A DNA stretch of 64,000 nucleotides, taken from NCBI GenBank assembly GCA_946807835.1, contig OX327703.1:503501-567500 (forward strand), written 5' to 3'. Positions 12,922 through 22,700 of the stretch are shown one piece after another. A model generated the notes under the pieces. The model did no database searches, was not told the DNA's origin, and was given only the letters and a program-made list of their open reading frames with translations. The stretch is from Ailanthus altissimus (Eukaryota; Streptophyta; Magnoliopsida; Sapindales; Simaroubaceae). The position numbers were made by a program, and so were the translations under genes. Position 1 is the stretch's first letter. Each line of letters begins with the position of its first letter.

Positions 12922-13752
12922 TTTATTGTTGAGGAGGAATCAAATGTTTCTCTTGAGATTAAGTTAAAGTAAAAAACTCAAAGTTCAACATTAATCCTTA
13001 ACTTTTATGTATAATAGAATAACTTATTTATCAAATAAAATAGTAAGAATTTAAAGTAGAAAATAAAAATCACAACATAATTACTTACACGGTTCGGTCA
13101 ATTATTTACGTTCATGGTAGATTCAAAGATCCTAACCTCTCTTATTAACTCCCTAGAGATTTTATAAGAAAAATTCAATGAAGAACCCTCAAAAGGACAT
13201 AGTGTTTAGTGTACTCTTACTCAACCATGAACAATGAACATCTAAACAACGGTTCCACCTTAGCGTACATAAGCACTTAGTGTCTACCCAGTTCTTCCCT
13301 TCTCTTAGAGTTTCTTTTAAATGCTTAATTTCAACTAAAGGGTTTACAAGTGTTTATATAGGGGTTATTTCGTGCTTGCTAACCTTATTCCTTATTGAAG
13401 TAAGAGTCCATTTGTTTTGGAAGTCCAAAACTTTCTAAAACTCAAAATTCAAATCAAAAATGGACTTTTCCCAACTCTAGCGCCATGGTGCTGATCATGT
13501 CGGGCCTGGCGCCTCGGCGCTGAGGTTCTGGACTAGGCACCGCAGCTCTGGGCCTTGTTTTGGGTGCCGCATTTTTCTTCTCTTCCTTCGCGTCTTTAAG
13601 TCCCTTTTTGCTCTTCCCTTTGTGTCCCACACGTCGTAGACTTCTCCATATGTGTTCCACACGTTCTAGACTTCTTTTGACTCTCTTCTTTGATATTTAT
13701 CTCAATTCTTATCCTAATAAGATTGTTGAATCACCAAATCTCTAACATTTAT
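12922..13752 (-). mobile_element. solo LTR of a copia-type element
   Basis: A single LTR runs from TGTTGAGG at 12927 to CTAACA at 13747 (821 bp). It is flanked by a perfect 5-bp target duplication, TTTAT, at 12922-12926 and 13748-13752. A TATATAAA box on the minus strand (near 13353-13360) sets its orientation. The U3 side has a GC-rich block at 13480-13570. Parts resemble the LTRs of copia element B at 36.0-41.4 kb (a shared TTACGTTCATGG stretch, TGTTGA start, similar GC-rich U3), so it is probably from a related family. Solo LTRs arise by recombination between the two LTRs of one insertion. Confidence 0.88.
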
Positions 13753-15062
13753 TATGGATTTGATTTCATGTGTTTCTAGTTTTATCCCATGAAATTAATT
13801 GAGTTTTCCAATATGATTGAAATAATGTATACAATAAATTTACGAATAGACCAAATTTTGAGATGGCATTTACCAAGTGACCTTTGGATCGAGTCTTGTG
13901 GGTTAGAGGATTGGGTCAGGTCGGGTCAACTTCTACTTTTGCTATAAAATGGAATTAGAATTGTAGGCTTGCTCTGCTCACCTTATCCAGTAAGACTTTC
14001 GGGGTTTAGTGAAGGGTTTAAACTGAAGCAAAAGCAGAAATATTTCTCAGCTTAGACTCAAAAAGTAGTCAGTGGTAAGCAACTGAATCATCAACTCATT
14101 CATTAATTCTTGTTTCGTTTTGCTGTGTTTGAGCTAGTTTTTTTATTTCTTTTTTCCAACAAACCAATGCTTCAATTCTTCATCACTTGTAATGTTCTTG
14201 AAACCTCTCTAGAACATTGGAATTTTATCATATTTAACTTGAATTCAAGAATTCTTTATCACCCATATCACCAATAAAGAAAACAAGAAAAGAAAATTTT
14301 CTGCTATTTTGTGATGAACTTTTTCAAAGACGTTTCTTGAGGCAAAGTGTGTAGGAATTTGCTTTAATACCATAAGCCCCTGAATTTGAAGTCTTTTTAA
14401 GCTGAAAAAAGTGGGTTCCTTTTAAGTTAAGTCTGTGGATATATATAAAGGACTTAATCACATACATGCTTGGTTTTGGCTCTAAGAAATTTCCAACATG
14501 AAAGTATTACTTCTCAAGATTTTAAGTTAACCAAATACTCAAATACTACCTCTCCGATTCATGTGGAGCCTTCTTAAAACAAATTCTATTGTATTTGATA
14601 TTAACCCATAATTCTACTATTGGAAAAGTTTCCTTCATCTTCTTCTCCAAGACTTTAGAGCACTATTGCATGGATATTCTCCATATTATTCTTATCTTCT
14701 TAATTATGTTTAATGTCCCTCTTTATGCTTTATAATTCTTATCTACACGGAGTTTGGGACTTGTAGCTACCTTGTAAGATGCTTTATCTTTTTAGCAAAG
14801 ACATTTTTTGTTCAGGAGATCAACAGAGAAAATGGAGGAAAGATAGAATTCAAGTAGTTCTGATTGGTGGTAAATAATTAATTTTGAACTTTTATATTGT
14901 AAGTTCAAATAACTTTGCTATGAATATGGATCATGCATGTAAACTGTCATACTATATTGATTCATGATTTACAGTACTGTTGTTTAATACTTGCATCTCT
15001 GTTACAATCACAGTTAGTTGATCTGCTGTGTTATCATCCCAAAGAAGTTTGAATTTGTGCAG
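13753..15062. other. spacer with possible leader and intron of a host gene
   Basis: Most of it is non-coding. A segment near 13920-14076 looks like a transcribed leader: a TATAAAA-like motif at about 13942 and a GGTAAG donor-like site at 14075. A second exon-like piece at 14816-14870 lies between TTCAG and GGTAAAT. Its ATG frame (MEER) stops at once, while another frame stays open through RIQVVLIG. Phases do not join cleanly to the next exon-like piece, so this is at best a damaged host gene. Confidence 0.3.
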
Positions 15063-15107
15063 GCCAAAGGACAATGAAAGAGTTCGGGATGAACTGGAGA
15101 AAGCTGT
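15063..15107 (+). pseudogene. left half of a host exon split by Athila
   Basis: After a TTTGTGCAG acceptor the sequence reads, in one frame, PKDNERVRDELEKAV. The reading is cut by the Athila element, whose 5-bp target duplication GCTGT is 15103-15107. It continues at 27527 after the element. I do not recognise the protein. The phase agrees with the right-hand half but not with the best frame of the piece upstream, so the gene may have been broken before the insertion. Confidence 0.4.
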
Positions 15108-16663
15108 TGTTTACGCTCAAAATATAACGCGGCTATCGCAGTATAGATTGAGGTGTCGATCCCACGAGGAAGCTCTTGGCAAAATAAGTCAGTGAAGTAA
15201 AATATTAAAGCAGTAGCAAAGGGTTAATTGATTTAAACGGATGAGATAGAATTGTCTATGAATTGAGGAAAATGTCTTATGATGATTTAAGCAAGGCTTT
15301 GAGAATCACAATTATGCTTTATAAATCTACTCTATACTTTGATTCGATATTTATAACTCAACTGAAAGTTTCACATTCCAAACAATCAATCGGAAGGTAT
15401 GTAATATATAGCACATTTGATAACTCATGTATTTGATTTAGTTAAACTCTTTGCAAGCATTAACACACATCATGTTATTTATACAAGTTATCTAAGATCG
15501 ACAATATATCATTTTGACAATATTGCAGTAAAAGATTAACTTGAATATCAAACATTTATTGCCCTTACATGTTATCCAAGATCGACAATATATCAAATTG
15601 ACAATACTGCAGTAAAAGATTAACATATAAAACAATATAACCAGTAACAATTATAAATCAACATGAATCACATAAGAAAAGCATGACTGAACATATATGA
15701 GACATGAGAATTATAACTTCTGGATTATAGAAAATAAAATAGATAAGAGTTTAATCAAAACCAAACTTACAACATTTATAGCTCTTGACACCGAATCAAA
15801 GCATGAAAGTAGATTTACTACACATAAAAGTTCATCTCTTAGCCTTGCTAGAAACTCTAGCCTAAATTACAATACATGTTAATGAGAATAAAAGAAGAGA
15901 GAAAATTGTTCTTTAAAAACGTCCTAAGGGTCTCCTTATATAGGCAATGAATGGACATATGTCATGGATGACATCAATCTTCAATAATTTTAAGTCAATA
16001 ACTCGTGTATCCACTTGCAGCACGTTTTTGATAATGTAAATGATCAATTCAGCTTCTGCGGCCGACATGAAAGTTGTAGAATTTTGACTCTTCTTTCCAT
16101 AGGCACTGATTTCATGCAAATTGGATGAGTATCCAATGAGATATGAGCAAAATTCCAAAGATACACCAGAATTCGGCCAACAATCATTTTACCCACTTGC
16201 AATGCGATTTGGTCCATGATAACGGCTGATTTGGACTTTACCATAAACATACGAGTTGTTGATAGTTAAGTCAGAAATTCAAAGCTTCAAGAATTATACC
16301 AATTGAGTACGTATTTTGGGAGATACGGTCCAAATACGTGAGTTGGGTCAAGCTGGGTAAGAGTTGTAGTCCGATTCTGTTGTATCTCAATTTTTGGCCC
16401 ATAACATGTTGGATTTGGCTTTTCCACTATTCTTCAAATTTGTGTAAGATTGAGTCATGTTGCACCAGGTTCAAGAAATTATTCATTTCGATTTCTACAT
16501 TGAGAGTTATGTCCAATTTACCTAAACCTGTCCAAATAACATTCATTAATCACAATTTAAGGAGAACACTTTATTTCAAGCTAAAAATACACAAAATACT
16601 AAAATTAGTGACATTAAATGGTGATTGAATCTTTTAACAACATGCATTTTCATGTGTTCATCA
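15108..16663 (-). repeat. Athila 3' LTR
   Basis: 1,556 bp, aligned without gaps to 25966-27521 (constant offset 10,858). I count seven substitutions, at left-copy positions 15187, 15852, 15870, 16004, 16184, 16282 and 16469; all but one are transitions. Small reading frames inside it are shared by both LTRs and have no recognisable protein. Confidence 0.95.
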
Positions 16664-16676
16664 CAGCCCCCAACCA
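16664..16676 (-). promoter_or_regulatory. polypurine tract of Athila
   Basis: On the minus strand GGTTGGGGGCTG lies immediately before the TGATGAACAC end of the 3' LTR. That is the expected place for the plus-strand primer of reverse transcription. Confidence 0.75.
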
Positions 16677-17802
16677 GCTTATTGCTAGTCTCTAGCAATT
16701 CAAGCGTAAATAGAATATGCAAAACTACATAAGCACTTCTATCAAAACGTCAGTTCGAGATCACTGTTGCTATCATGGTTTTTTCAATTACAACTTCCAT
16801 AATTTGTGTGTGTGTGAACTAAGCCATAACCATCTAACCACAAACCACAATAGATATAGCCTTGAGAATTTCTCCAAGTAAAAGCCTCAACTCCATATCC
16901 TCACAGGTGTATGACTGTTTAAAAGGTTAGGACTTCTCTTATGGAGTTGGAAAACAGTTAAGCACTCAAGAAAAAGTCAATTTTAAGGACAGACATATAA
17001 ACTAACATTGATCCGAAGATAGGAAAATTATTTGTTTAAAAATCAATTATTCATATCATACGTCAACTTTAGAACTTTAATTGGCTGGTGAGAACAATAC
17101 AATTATAACTTGGTGAGAAAACTGTTTTACAAGGTATTTGTCTTCTAAAATTGAATGAAGACTTTATTAAACTGAATTGCTTTTTTTTTTTTTTTCTTGT
17201 TTTTGGTACTTTTGTGTTTTTTTTTTTTTTTTTTTGAAGAATACAAGGAAGCATTACAAAGGTTTCTCACCAAATTATATTATGCACAAATGTAACCAAC
17301 TTATCCCTTAATTCAAATAATATCATTCTAAACAAAAATTAACCAATTCAAAGGATCAATGAAAGTTCATAAGCTGTTTTCTCAACCTTTCCACTTACTC
17401 ACAAAAGATATGTGAGATTAGAAAAATATATACTTAAACATGGAAATTCTCTTGGCTATATAAATTGAATCATCCATCTTACCACAAGGCTTAGCATTGT
17501 GCTCAAAACTATTTTGGAAGTCATTCTTTAGTAACCTAGATAGAAATAGTGACTCAACCTAATCAATTCTGAAATCATACTTAGGCAGAAAAGCAAATTC
17601 CTTTATACAAGAATTACCAAGACTACAGGCAGTAAACGACAATGCATGGAATATAAAACAAAATAACAAAAAGTTAGTTAAAATGCATTTCAAAAGTTAG
17701 TACTAAAACTCCTTACTCTGCCATTCTAATTTGACCTAGAATGCGTCTCAAGAGTTCAAGAATGAACTCTTTACTCTGCCATTTTAATCAAATGTCGGAC
17801 CA

Positions 17803-17806
<4 letters not shown>
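16677..17806. other. Athila 3' non-coding region
   Basis: Lies between the LOG-like gene's 3' side and the polypurine tract. It has two T-runs (near 17182-17196 and 17219-17235) and no coding region I can support. A CTTTACTCTGCCATTTTAAT-like stretch occurs twice about 56 bp apart near 17713 and 17769. Confidence 0.5.
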
Positions 17807-17834
<28 letters not shown>

Positions 17835-17897
17835 GCAAAATGCAACGTATGTCTACTATCCTCCCCCCAAACCAGATGAAACATTGTCCTCAATGTT
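17807..17897 (-). promoter_or_regulatory. internal purine tract, palindrome and A-run
   Basis: On the minus strand, downstream of the LOG-like stop, CATTGAGGACAATG forms a 5-bp-arm palindrome (17884-17897). It is followed by GTTTGGGGGGAGG (about 17860-17873), then a run of about 28 A (17834-17807). A purine tract after ...GAGGACAATG is a feature I remember from Athila/Tat elements and may act as a second plus-strand primer. The A-run could be a relic of a polyadenylated transcript or simple slippage. Confidence 0.5.
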
Positions 17898-18031
17898 TAA
17901 ATAGAAAGAGATAAAGTATAGGAGACATTACCTGAAACGCCAGTTATTTGAAAGAAACAATCCTGAGAGACACTTAAGCAAATATAAACTAAAATGATGG
18001 TACTGATAAATAAATAAATAAAAAGAAAAAT

Positions 18032-18679
18032 TTACAAACGGAGTGTCAGATCCAATTTTCGCTTGTTAAGGCTCACTGACCAATCGATCCGAGTTATTGC
18101 TGGGTCAGGTTCGTAGGTAACTGCCTGTAATTTGTTAATCAATTCATCCGCCTCAGTAGCAGAAACCAGGATCTGTCGCGCCGAATGTGAAATAAAATTC
18201 TGTTCCACAGCTTGATCAAGAAAACAAAGTAAGCAATCAAAATAGTTATTAACATTCAACAAACCTATGGGTTTTCGGTGGATATTCAGTTGGGCCCAAG
18301 AGACAATTTGAAAAATTTCTTCCAAAGTACCAAAACCACCTGGTAAAGCAATAAAAGCGTCTGCATTGCACAGCATTCTGGCTATACGTTCATGCATGGA
18401 TGAGACTTGTAATTCTTCCCCTATTGTTTTCCCGGTCAGGTTTCCCACGGCCAAAGCTGTAGGAATAATACCTAAAACTTGACTTCCTCCTAAATGTGCA
18501 GCTGTTGACACACACCCCATTAGCCCAAGGCTACCTCCTCCATAAATCAAATGAATTTTTCTTACAGCTAATGTTTTTCCTAGATTGTTTGCTGCTTCTA
18601 CGAACACTTTACTCTCCCCAGGACTAGATCCACAAAATACACATATATTTCGAAATTGTCGAACTTGGGTTTCCTCCAT
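18032..18679 (-). CDS. LOG-like cytokinin nucleotide phosphoribohydrolase inside Athila
   Basis: LOG enzymes hydrolyse cytokinin riboside 5'-monophosphates to active cytokinin bases plus ribose 5-phosphate, in cytosol and nucleus. This ORF is uninterrupted and intronless. From the ATG at 18679 it encodes 215 aa, a normal LOG length; an in-frame ATG at 18748 would add 23 residues, but the TATA box lies inside that extension. Numbered from 18748, motifs are ICVFCGSSPG (35-44), YGGGSLGLMG (69-78), MHERIARM with the conserved Arg (118-125), LPGGFGTLEE (135-144, the family signature PGGxGTxxE), and WAQLNIHRKPIGLLNVN (151-167). The C-terminal EPDPAITRIDW recalls the LOG10-type branch. Host LOG genes usually have several introns, so capture through a spliced RNA is likely. 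Activity is not proven. Confidence 0.92.
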   Translation of the reverse strand: MEETQVRQFRNICVFCGSSPGESKVFVEAANNLGKTLAVRKIHLIYGGGSLGLMGCVSTAAHLGGSQVLGIIPTALAVGNLTGKTIGEELQVSSMHERIARMLCNADAFIALPGGFGTLEEIFQIVSWAQLNIHRKPIGLLNVNNYFDCLLCFLDQAVEQNFISHSARQILVSATEADELINKLQAVTYEPDPAITRIDWSVSLNKRKLDLTLRL

Positions 18680-18731
18680 ATCTACTCTCACCTTTATCTC
18701 AATATATGAAAATGAAGAAACTGAGGTGCTG

Positions 18732-18739
18732 TATTTATA
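18732..18739 (-). promoter_or_regulatory. TATA box before the LOG-like gene
   Basis: On the minus strand CTATAAATAC contains a consensus TATAAATA, 53 bp upstream of the ATG at 18679. Initiation about 30 bp downstream would give a leader of roughly 20-25 nt. This suggests transcription independent of the 5' LTR and supports the inner ATG as the start. Confidence 0.55.
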
Positions 18740-18994
18740 GAGTGCCAAATGACAATAATGATTATGGTAACCCGACAGTTTGTCAAAAGAGAGTTAAAAA
18801 TAAAACACAAAAATTTAAACATAATGACCCGCATGCATTATTGAACAAAAAGATTTGAATTTAAGACATCTACATGAGTAGCCCTACTATTCATAAAATA
18901 AAGTTTGAAATTAAAACACATGTATTTACAAGTAGTTGTGATTGTGGCTCACATCTTCCTCTGGTTTTACGTCCAGTAACGGCTTAAACGCCCT

Positions 18995-19543
18995 CTATGG
19001 GTCGGGGATAGGCTTCCCATCCAATTTTCTTATAAATTGGCAAACAGGGTCTTTTAGAGTCAGATTCCCGAGACTATACCGTTGATGTTCATTTTTGAAT
19101 TTGTTCCATAAATCGAGAAGTTCACGTTGCACGAGCCCACAGGGATGCGTCTCAAGAGTCAATAGGATATCATCCAAAGACTCCTTACTCAGTCCATCCT
19201 TAATGAACTGAATTTTATCTTCTCGATTTCTAGATACGAATCCTAAAGAACGACAACTCCGATTACAATTCCATCGAGCACATTTATGACAGACTTGTAA
19301 CCTTTTTGCTCGTCGCCTTTTGGCATAAGAGCTTCTTCCAAGACCAGGCATATGAGAAACAAAATCATTTTCAAACTCACCAGACAACCGAACCTTGGCT
19401 TCAATTAACCAACGAAGGTCCACAGGGATATTACCCAACATCAATAGCCTTAGTCTTTCACACCGTGCTTTGTAAATCTTAAGTAGAGCATTTTGAGGAA
19501 ATAAAGGAAAACGTTTTTTAAGGTTGGCAAGAATGCGATCCAT
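18995..19543 (-). CDS. basic cysteine-rich protein resembling viral NABP, inside Athila
   Basis: Intact 182-aa ORF between pol and the LOG-like gene. Residues 1-60 are helical-looking and Leu/Arg-rich. Residues 69-81 are a basic block (GRSSYAKRRRAKR), followed by Cys85, Cys88, Cys93 and Cys97 (CX2CX4CX3C), a plausible zinc site, and then RNREDKIQFIKDG. Basic GRSxYAxRRRA followed by CxxC is the layout of carlavirus-type nucleic-acid-binding proteins (Pfam Viral_NABP, also in related flexiviruses), several of which bind nucleic acid, suppress RNA silencing or act in the nucleus. Those proteins are shorter, and their second Cys pair is spaced differently. Residues 120-182 have no match I recognise. 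No retrotransposon gene of this kind is known to me. The start is the only suitable ATG; a TATTAAA lies 68 bp upstream (19617-19611). Confidence 0.75.
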   Translation of the reverse strand: MDRILANLKKRFPLFPQNALLKIYKARCERLRLLMLGNIPVDLRWLIEAKVRLSGEFENDFVSHMPGLGRSSYAKRRRAKRLQVCHKCARWNCNRSCRSLGFVSRNREDKIQFIKDGLSKESLDDILLTLETHPCGLVQRELLDLWNKFKNEHQRYSLGNLTLKDPVCQFIRKLDGKPIPDP

Positions 19544-19782
19544 TTTGAAAGAAAGAAAAGAGATGAATGCACAGTTTGAGGGACAGTTTTTAGGGAACTG
19601 AGAAACCGACTTTAATAGTCACGGAGTACCGTATCCGCCACTTGACCGGGAAATAAAATCACACTGAAGAAAAAATAAAAAGAAGAAAATAAAGTAAAAT
19701 AAAATGTGCAAGAAAATAAAAGAAAGTCAAAAGATAAAATATAGACAAAATATAAAATATGGTACAAATAGATTGAACCTGA

Positions 19783-22700
19783 TCAATCACGATAGACAGG
19801 ATCCACAAGAGGGATCTCGCCTAGGTACATAGAGTCGTTTACCTTTTCCACGTAGCTTTTTAGCCGCTGTCCATTCACTTTGAAAGTCCGTCCATCAGTG
19901 GGGTCTTCTATTTCAACAGCACCATTAGGAAAAACATGTCTTACCATAAATGGACCAGTCCATCGAGATCTCAACTTTCCAGGGTGTAAATGCAATCGAG
20001 AATCATAAAGATAGACCCGTTGATTTGGCTCAAAGTGTTTCCTTGAGATCTGTTTATCATGAGCTACTTTCATTTTAGCTTTGTAAATTCTGGAGTTGTC
20101 ATATGCGTCATTTCGTAGCTCTTCTATTTCTGACAATTGTAACTTTCTCTGGAGACCTGCAGCATTCAAATCAAAGTTAAGGGCTTTGACAGCCCAATAA
20201 GCTTTATGTTCTAGCTCAACAGGTAAATGGCAAGCTTTCCCATAAACAAGCCGGTATGGGGACATTCCTAAGATGGTTTTGTATGCAGTACGATATGCCC
20301 ATAATGCATCAGAAAGGCGTAGAGACCAATCTTTGCGATTCGGGTTAACCGTCTTTTCCAAAATCTGTTTAACTTCTCTATTTGCTAGCTCGGCTTGTCC
20401 ATTTGTCTGTGGATGGTATGCAGTGGAAACTTTGTGAAGAACACCATACCTGCGCATCAAAGCTTCAAAAGAACGATTACAAAAATGTGTTCCTTGGTCA
20501 CTAACGATGACACGTGGCGTACCGTACCTAGATAACACATTTTCTTTTAAGAATTTTACCACAGTTGTATTATCATTAGTACGACAAGCTACAGCCTCCA
20601 CCCATTTTGATACATAGTCAACAGCTAAAAGGATGTAAAGATAGCCAAAAGATGAAGGAAATGGACCCATAAAATCAATACCCCAACAGTCAAATATCTC
20701 GATAACAAGAATAGGGTTAAGAGGCATCATATTTCTTCGAGATAAAGCACCTAACTTTTGACATCTTTCACAGGAACGACAAAAATTATTAGTGTCTTTG
20801 AACAAAGTGGGCCAATAAAGACCACACTGTAAAATTTTCACAGCTGTCTTCTTCATAGAAAAATGGCCACCGCAAGCAGCACTATGGCAAAAATTTAAGA
20901 CACTAGAAACTTCACTTTCAGGAATGCAACGTCTCATTATTTGGTCAGGACAATATTTGAAAAGATATGGATCATCCCAATAAAAGTTACGTACCTCAAC
21001 CAAGAACTTACGCTTATCTTGTGCACTCCAGTCAGATGGAAGTTCACCACAAACCAAATAATTTACGATATGTGCATACCAAGGTATTTGGCTTATAGCA
21101 AAAAGATGTTCATCTGGAAAATCGTCTCGAATGGGTGGCAAATCAGTAGAGTCAGTGAACTCAAGGCGGGATAGATGATCAGCAACAACATTTTCAACGC
21201 CTTTCTTATCTTTGATGGTTATATCAAATTCCTGCAAAAGAAGAATCCACCTAATTAAACGGGCTTTAGCATCCTTCTTAGAAAGAAGGTACTTAAGGGC
21301 TGCATGGTCAGTAAAAATAACAATAGGTGAACCAATCAAATAAGAACGAAATTTATCTAAGGCAAAAACAACAGCTAATAGTTCTTTTTCAGTAGTAGTG
21401 TAATTCATTTGAGCATCATTCAAAGTCCTACTAGCATAATAAACAACAAAGGGTTTTCCCTCCCTCCGTTGCCCAAGAACTGCTCCTACAGCATAATTAC
21501 TTGCATCACACATAATTTCAAATGGGAGGTTCCAATCTGGTGATTGCATGATAGGAGCGGTGGTGAGTTTGGCAATTAGTGTTCGGAATGCCTCCTCACA
21601 CTCTTGTGTCCATGTAAATTCTGCATCTTTTAGCAAAAGGTTACACAATGGTCTAGATATGGCAGAAAAATTTTGTATAAACCTTCTGTAAAAGCCAGCG
21701 TGTCCAAGAAAGGATCGGACATCTTTTACCGTTTTAGGTGTAGGTAATTTAGAGATTAATTCAATTTTTGCCTTGTCAACCTCTATCCTTCTTTCAGATA
21801 CAATGTGCCCTAAAACGATTCCTGAAGATACCATGAAATGACATTTCTCCCAATTTAGCACAAGTCCTTTTTCTTCACACCTACTCAAAACAGATTTCAA
21901 GTTAAGTAGGCATAAATCAAAAGAATTACCAAAAACAGTCAAATCATCCATAAAAACTTCCATGCATTTTTCAACCATATCAGAGAAAATACTCAACATG
22001 CAACGCTGAAAAGTAGCTGGTGCATTACATAATCCAAATGGCATTCTACGAAAAGCATAAGTACCAAAAGGGCATGTAAAAGTAGTTTTTTCTTGATCTT
22101 CTATAGCTATCTCAATCTGGTAATACCCTGAATACCCATCAAGAAAGCAATAAAAAGGATGTCCAGCTACACGTTCTAAAATTTGGTCGATAAAAGGCAA
22201 TGGAAAATAGTCTTTCCTAGTGGCTGTGTTTAACTTTCTATAATCAATACACATTCTCCAACCACTTACTACCCTAGTTGGAACAGGTATCCCATTCTCA
22301 TTTTCAACAACAGTAACCCCAGATTTCTTCGGAACTACTTGAGTTGGACTTACCCATTGACTATCAGAAATTGGGTAGATTATACCCGCATCTAATAGTT
22401 TCAAGACCTCTTTCTTCACTACTTCTTTCATTGTTGGGTTAAGTCTTCTTTGTGGGTCTCTACGAGGTTGGGAACCTTCCTCTAAATGAATTCTATGGGA
22501 GCATATCAATGGAGAAATACCTTTAATATCAGCTATGGTCCAACCTAATGCAGACTTATGTTCTTTTAACAATTTTATCAATTTTTTCTCTTGTTCAGCA
22601 CTAAGTTCAGAAGAAATGATGATAGGAAAGGTATCACCTGGTCCCAAGAATGCGTGTTTCAAACCTTTGGGCAGTGGAGAAAGCTCAACTTGTGGTGTCT

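Noticed and set aside
15697..16628. Several 60-96 aa frames in the left Athila LTR (repeated at 26555-27486)
   Set aside because: They lie inside the LTRs on both strands, recur because the LTRs are duplicated, and have no protein-like composition or known motif.
18032..18748. LOG as an ordinary host gene that happens to lie here
   Set aside because: It lies between the two LTRs and inside the polypurine tract, in the element's sense strand, and is intronless. It is therefore part of the element.
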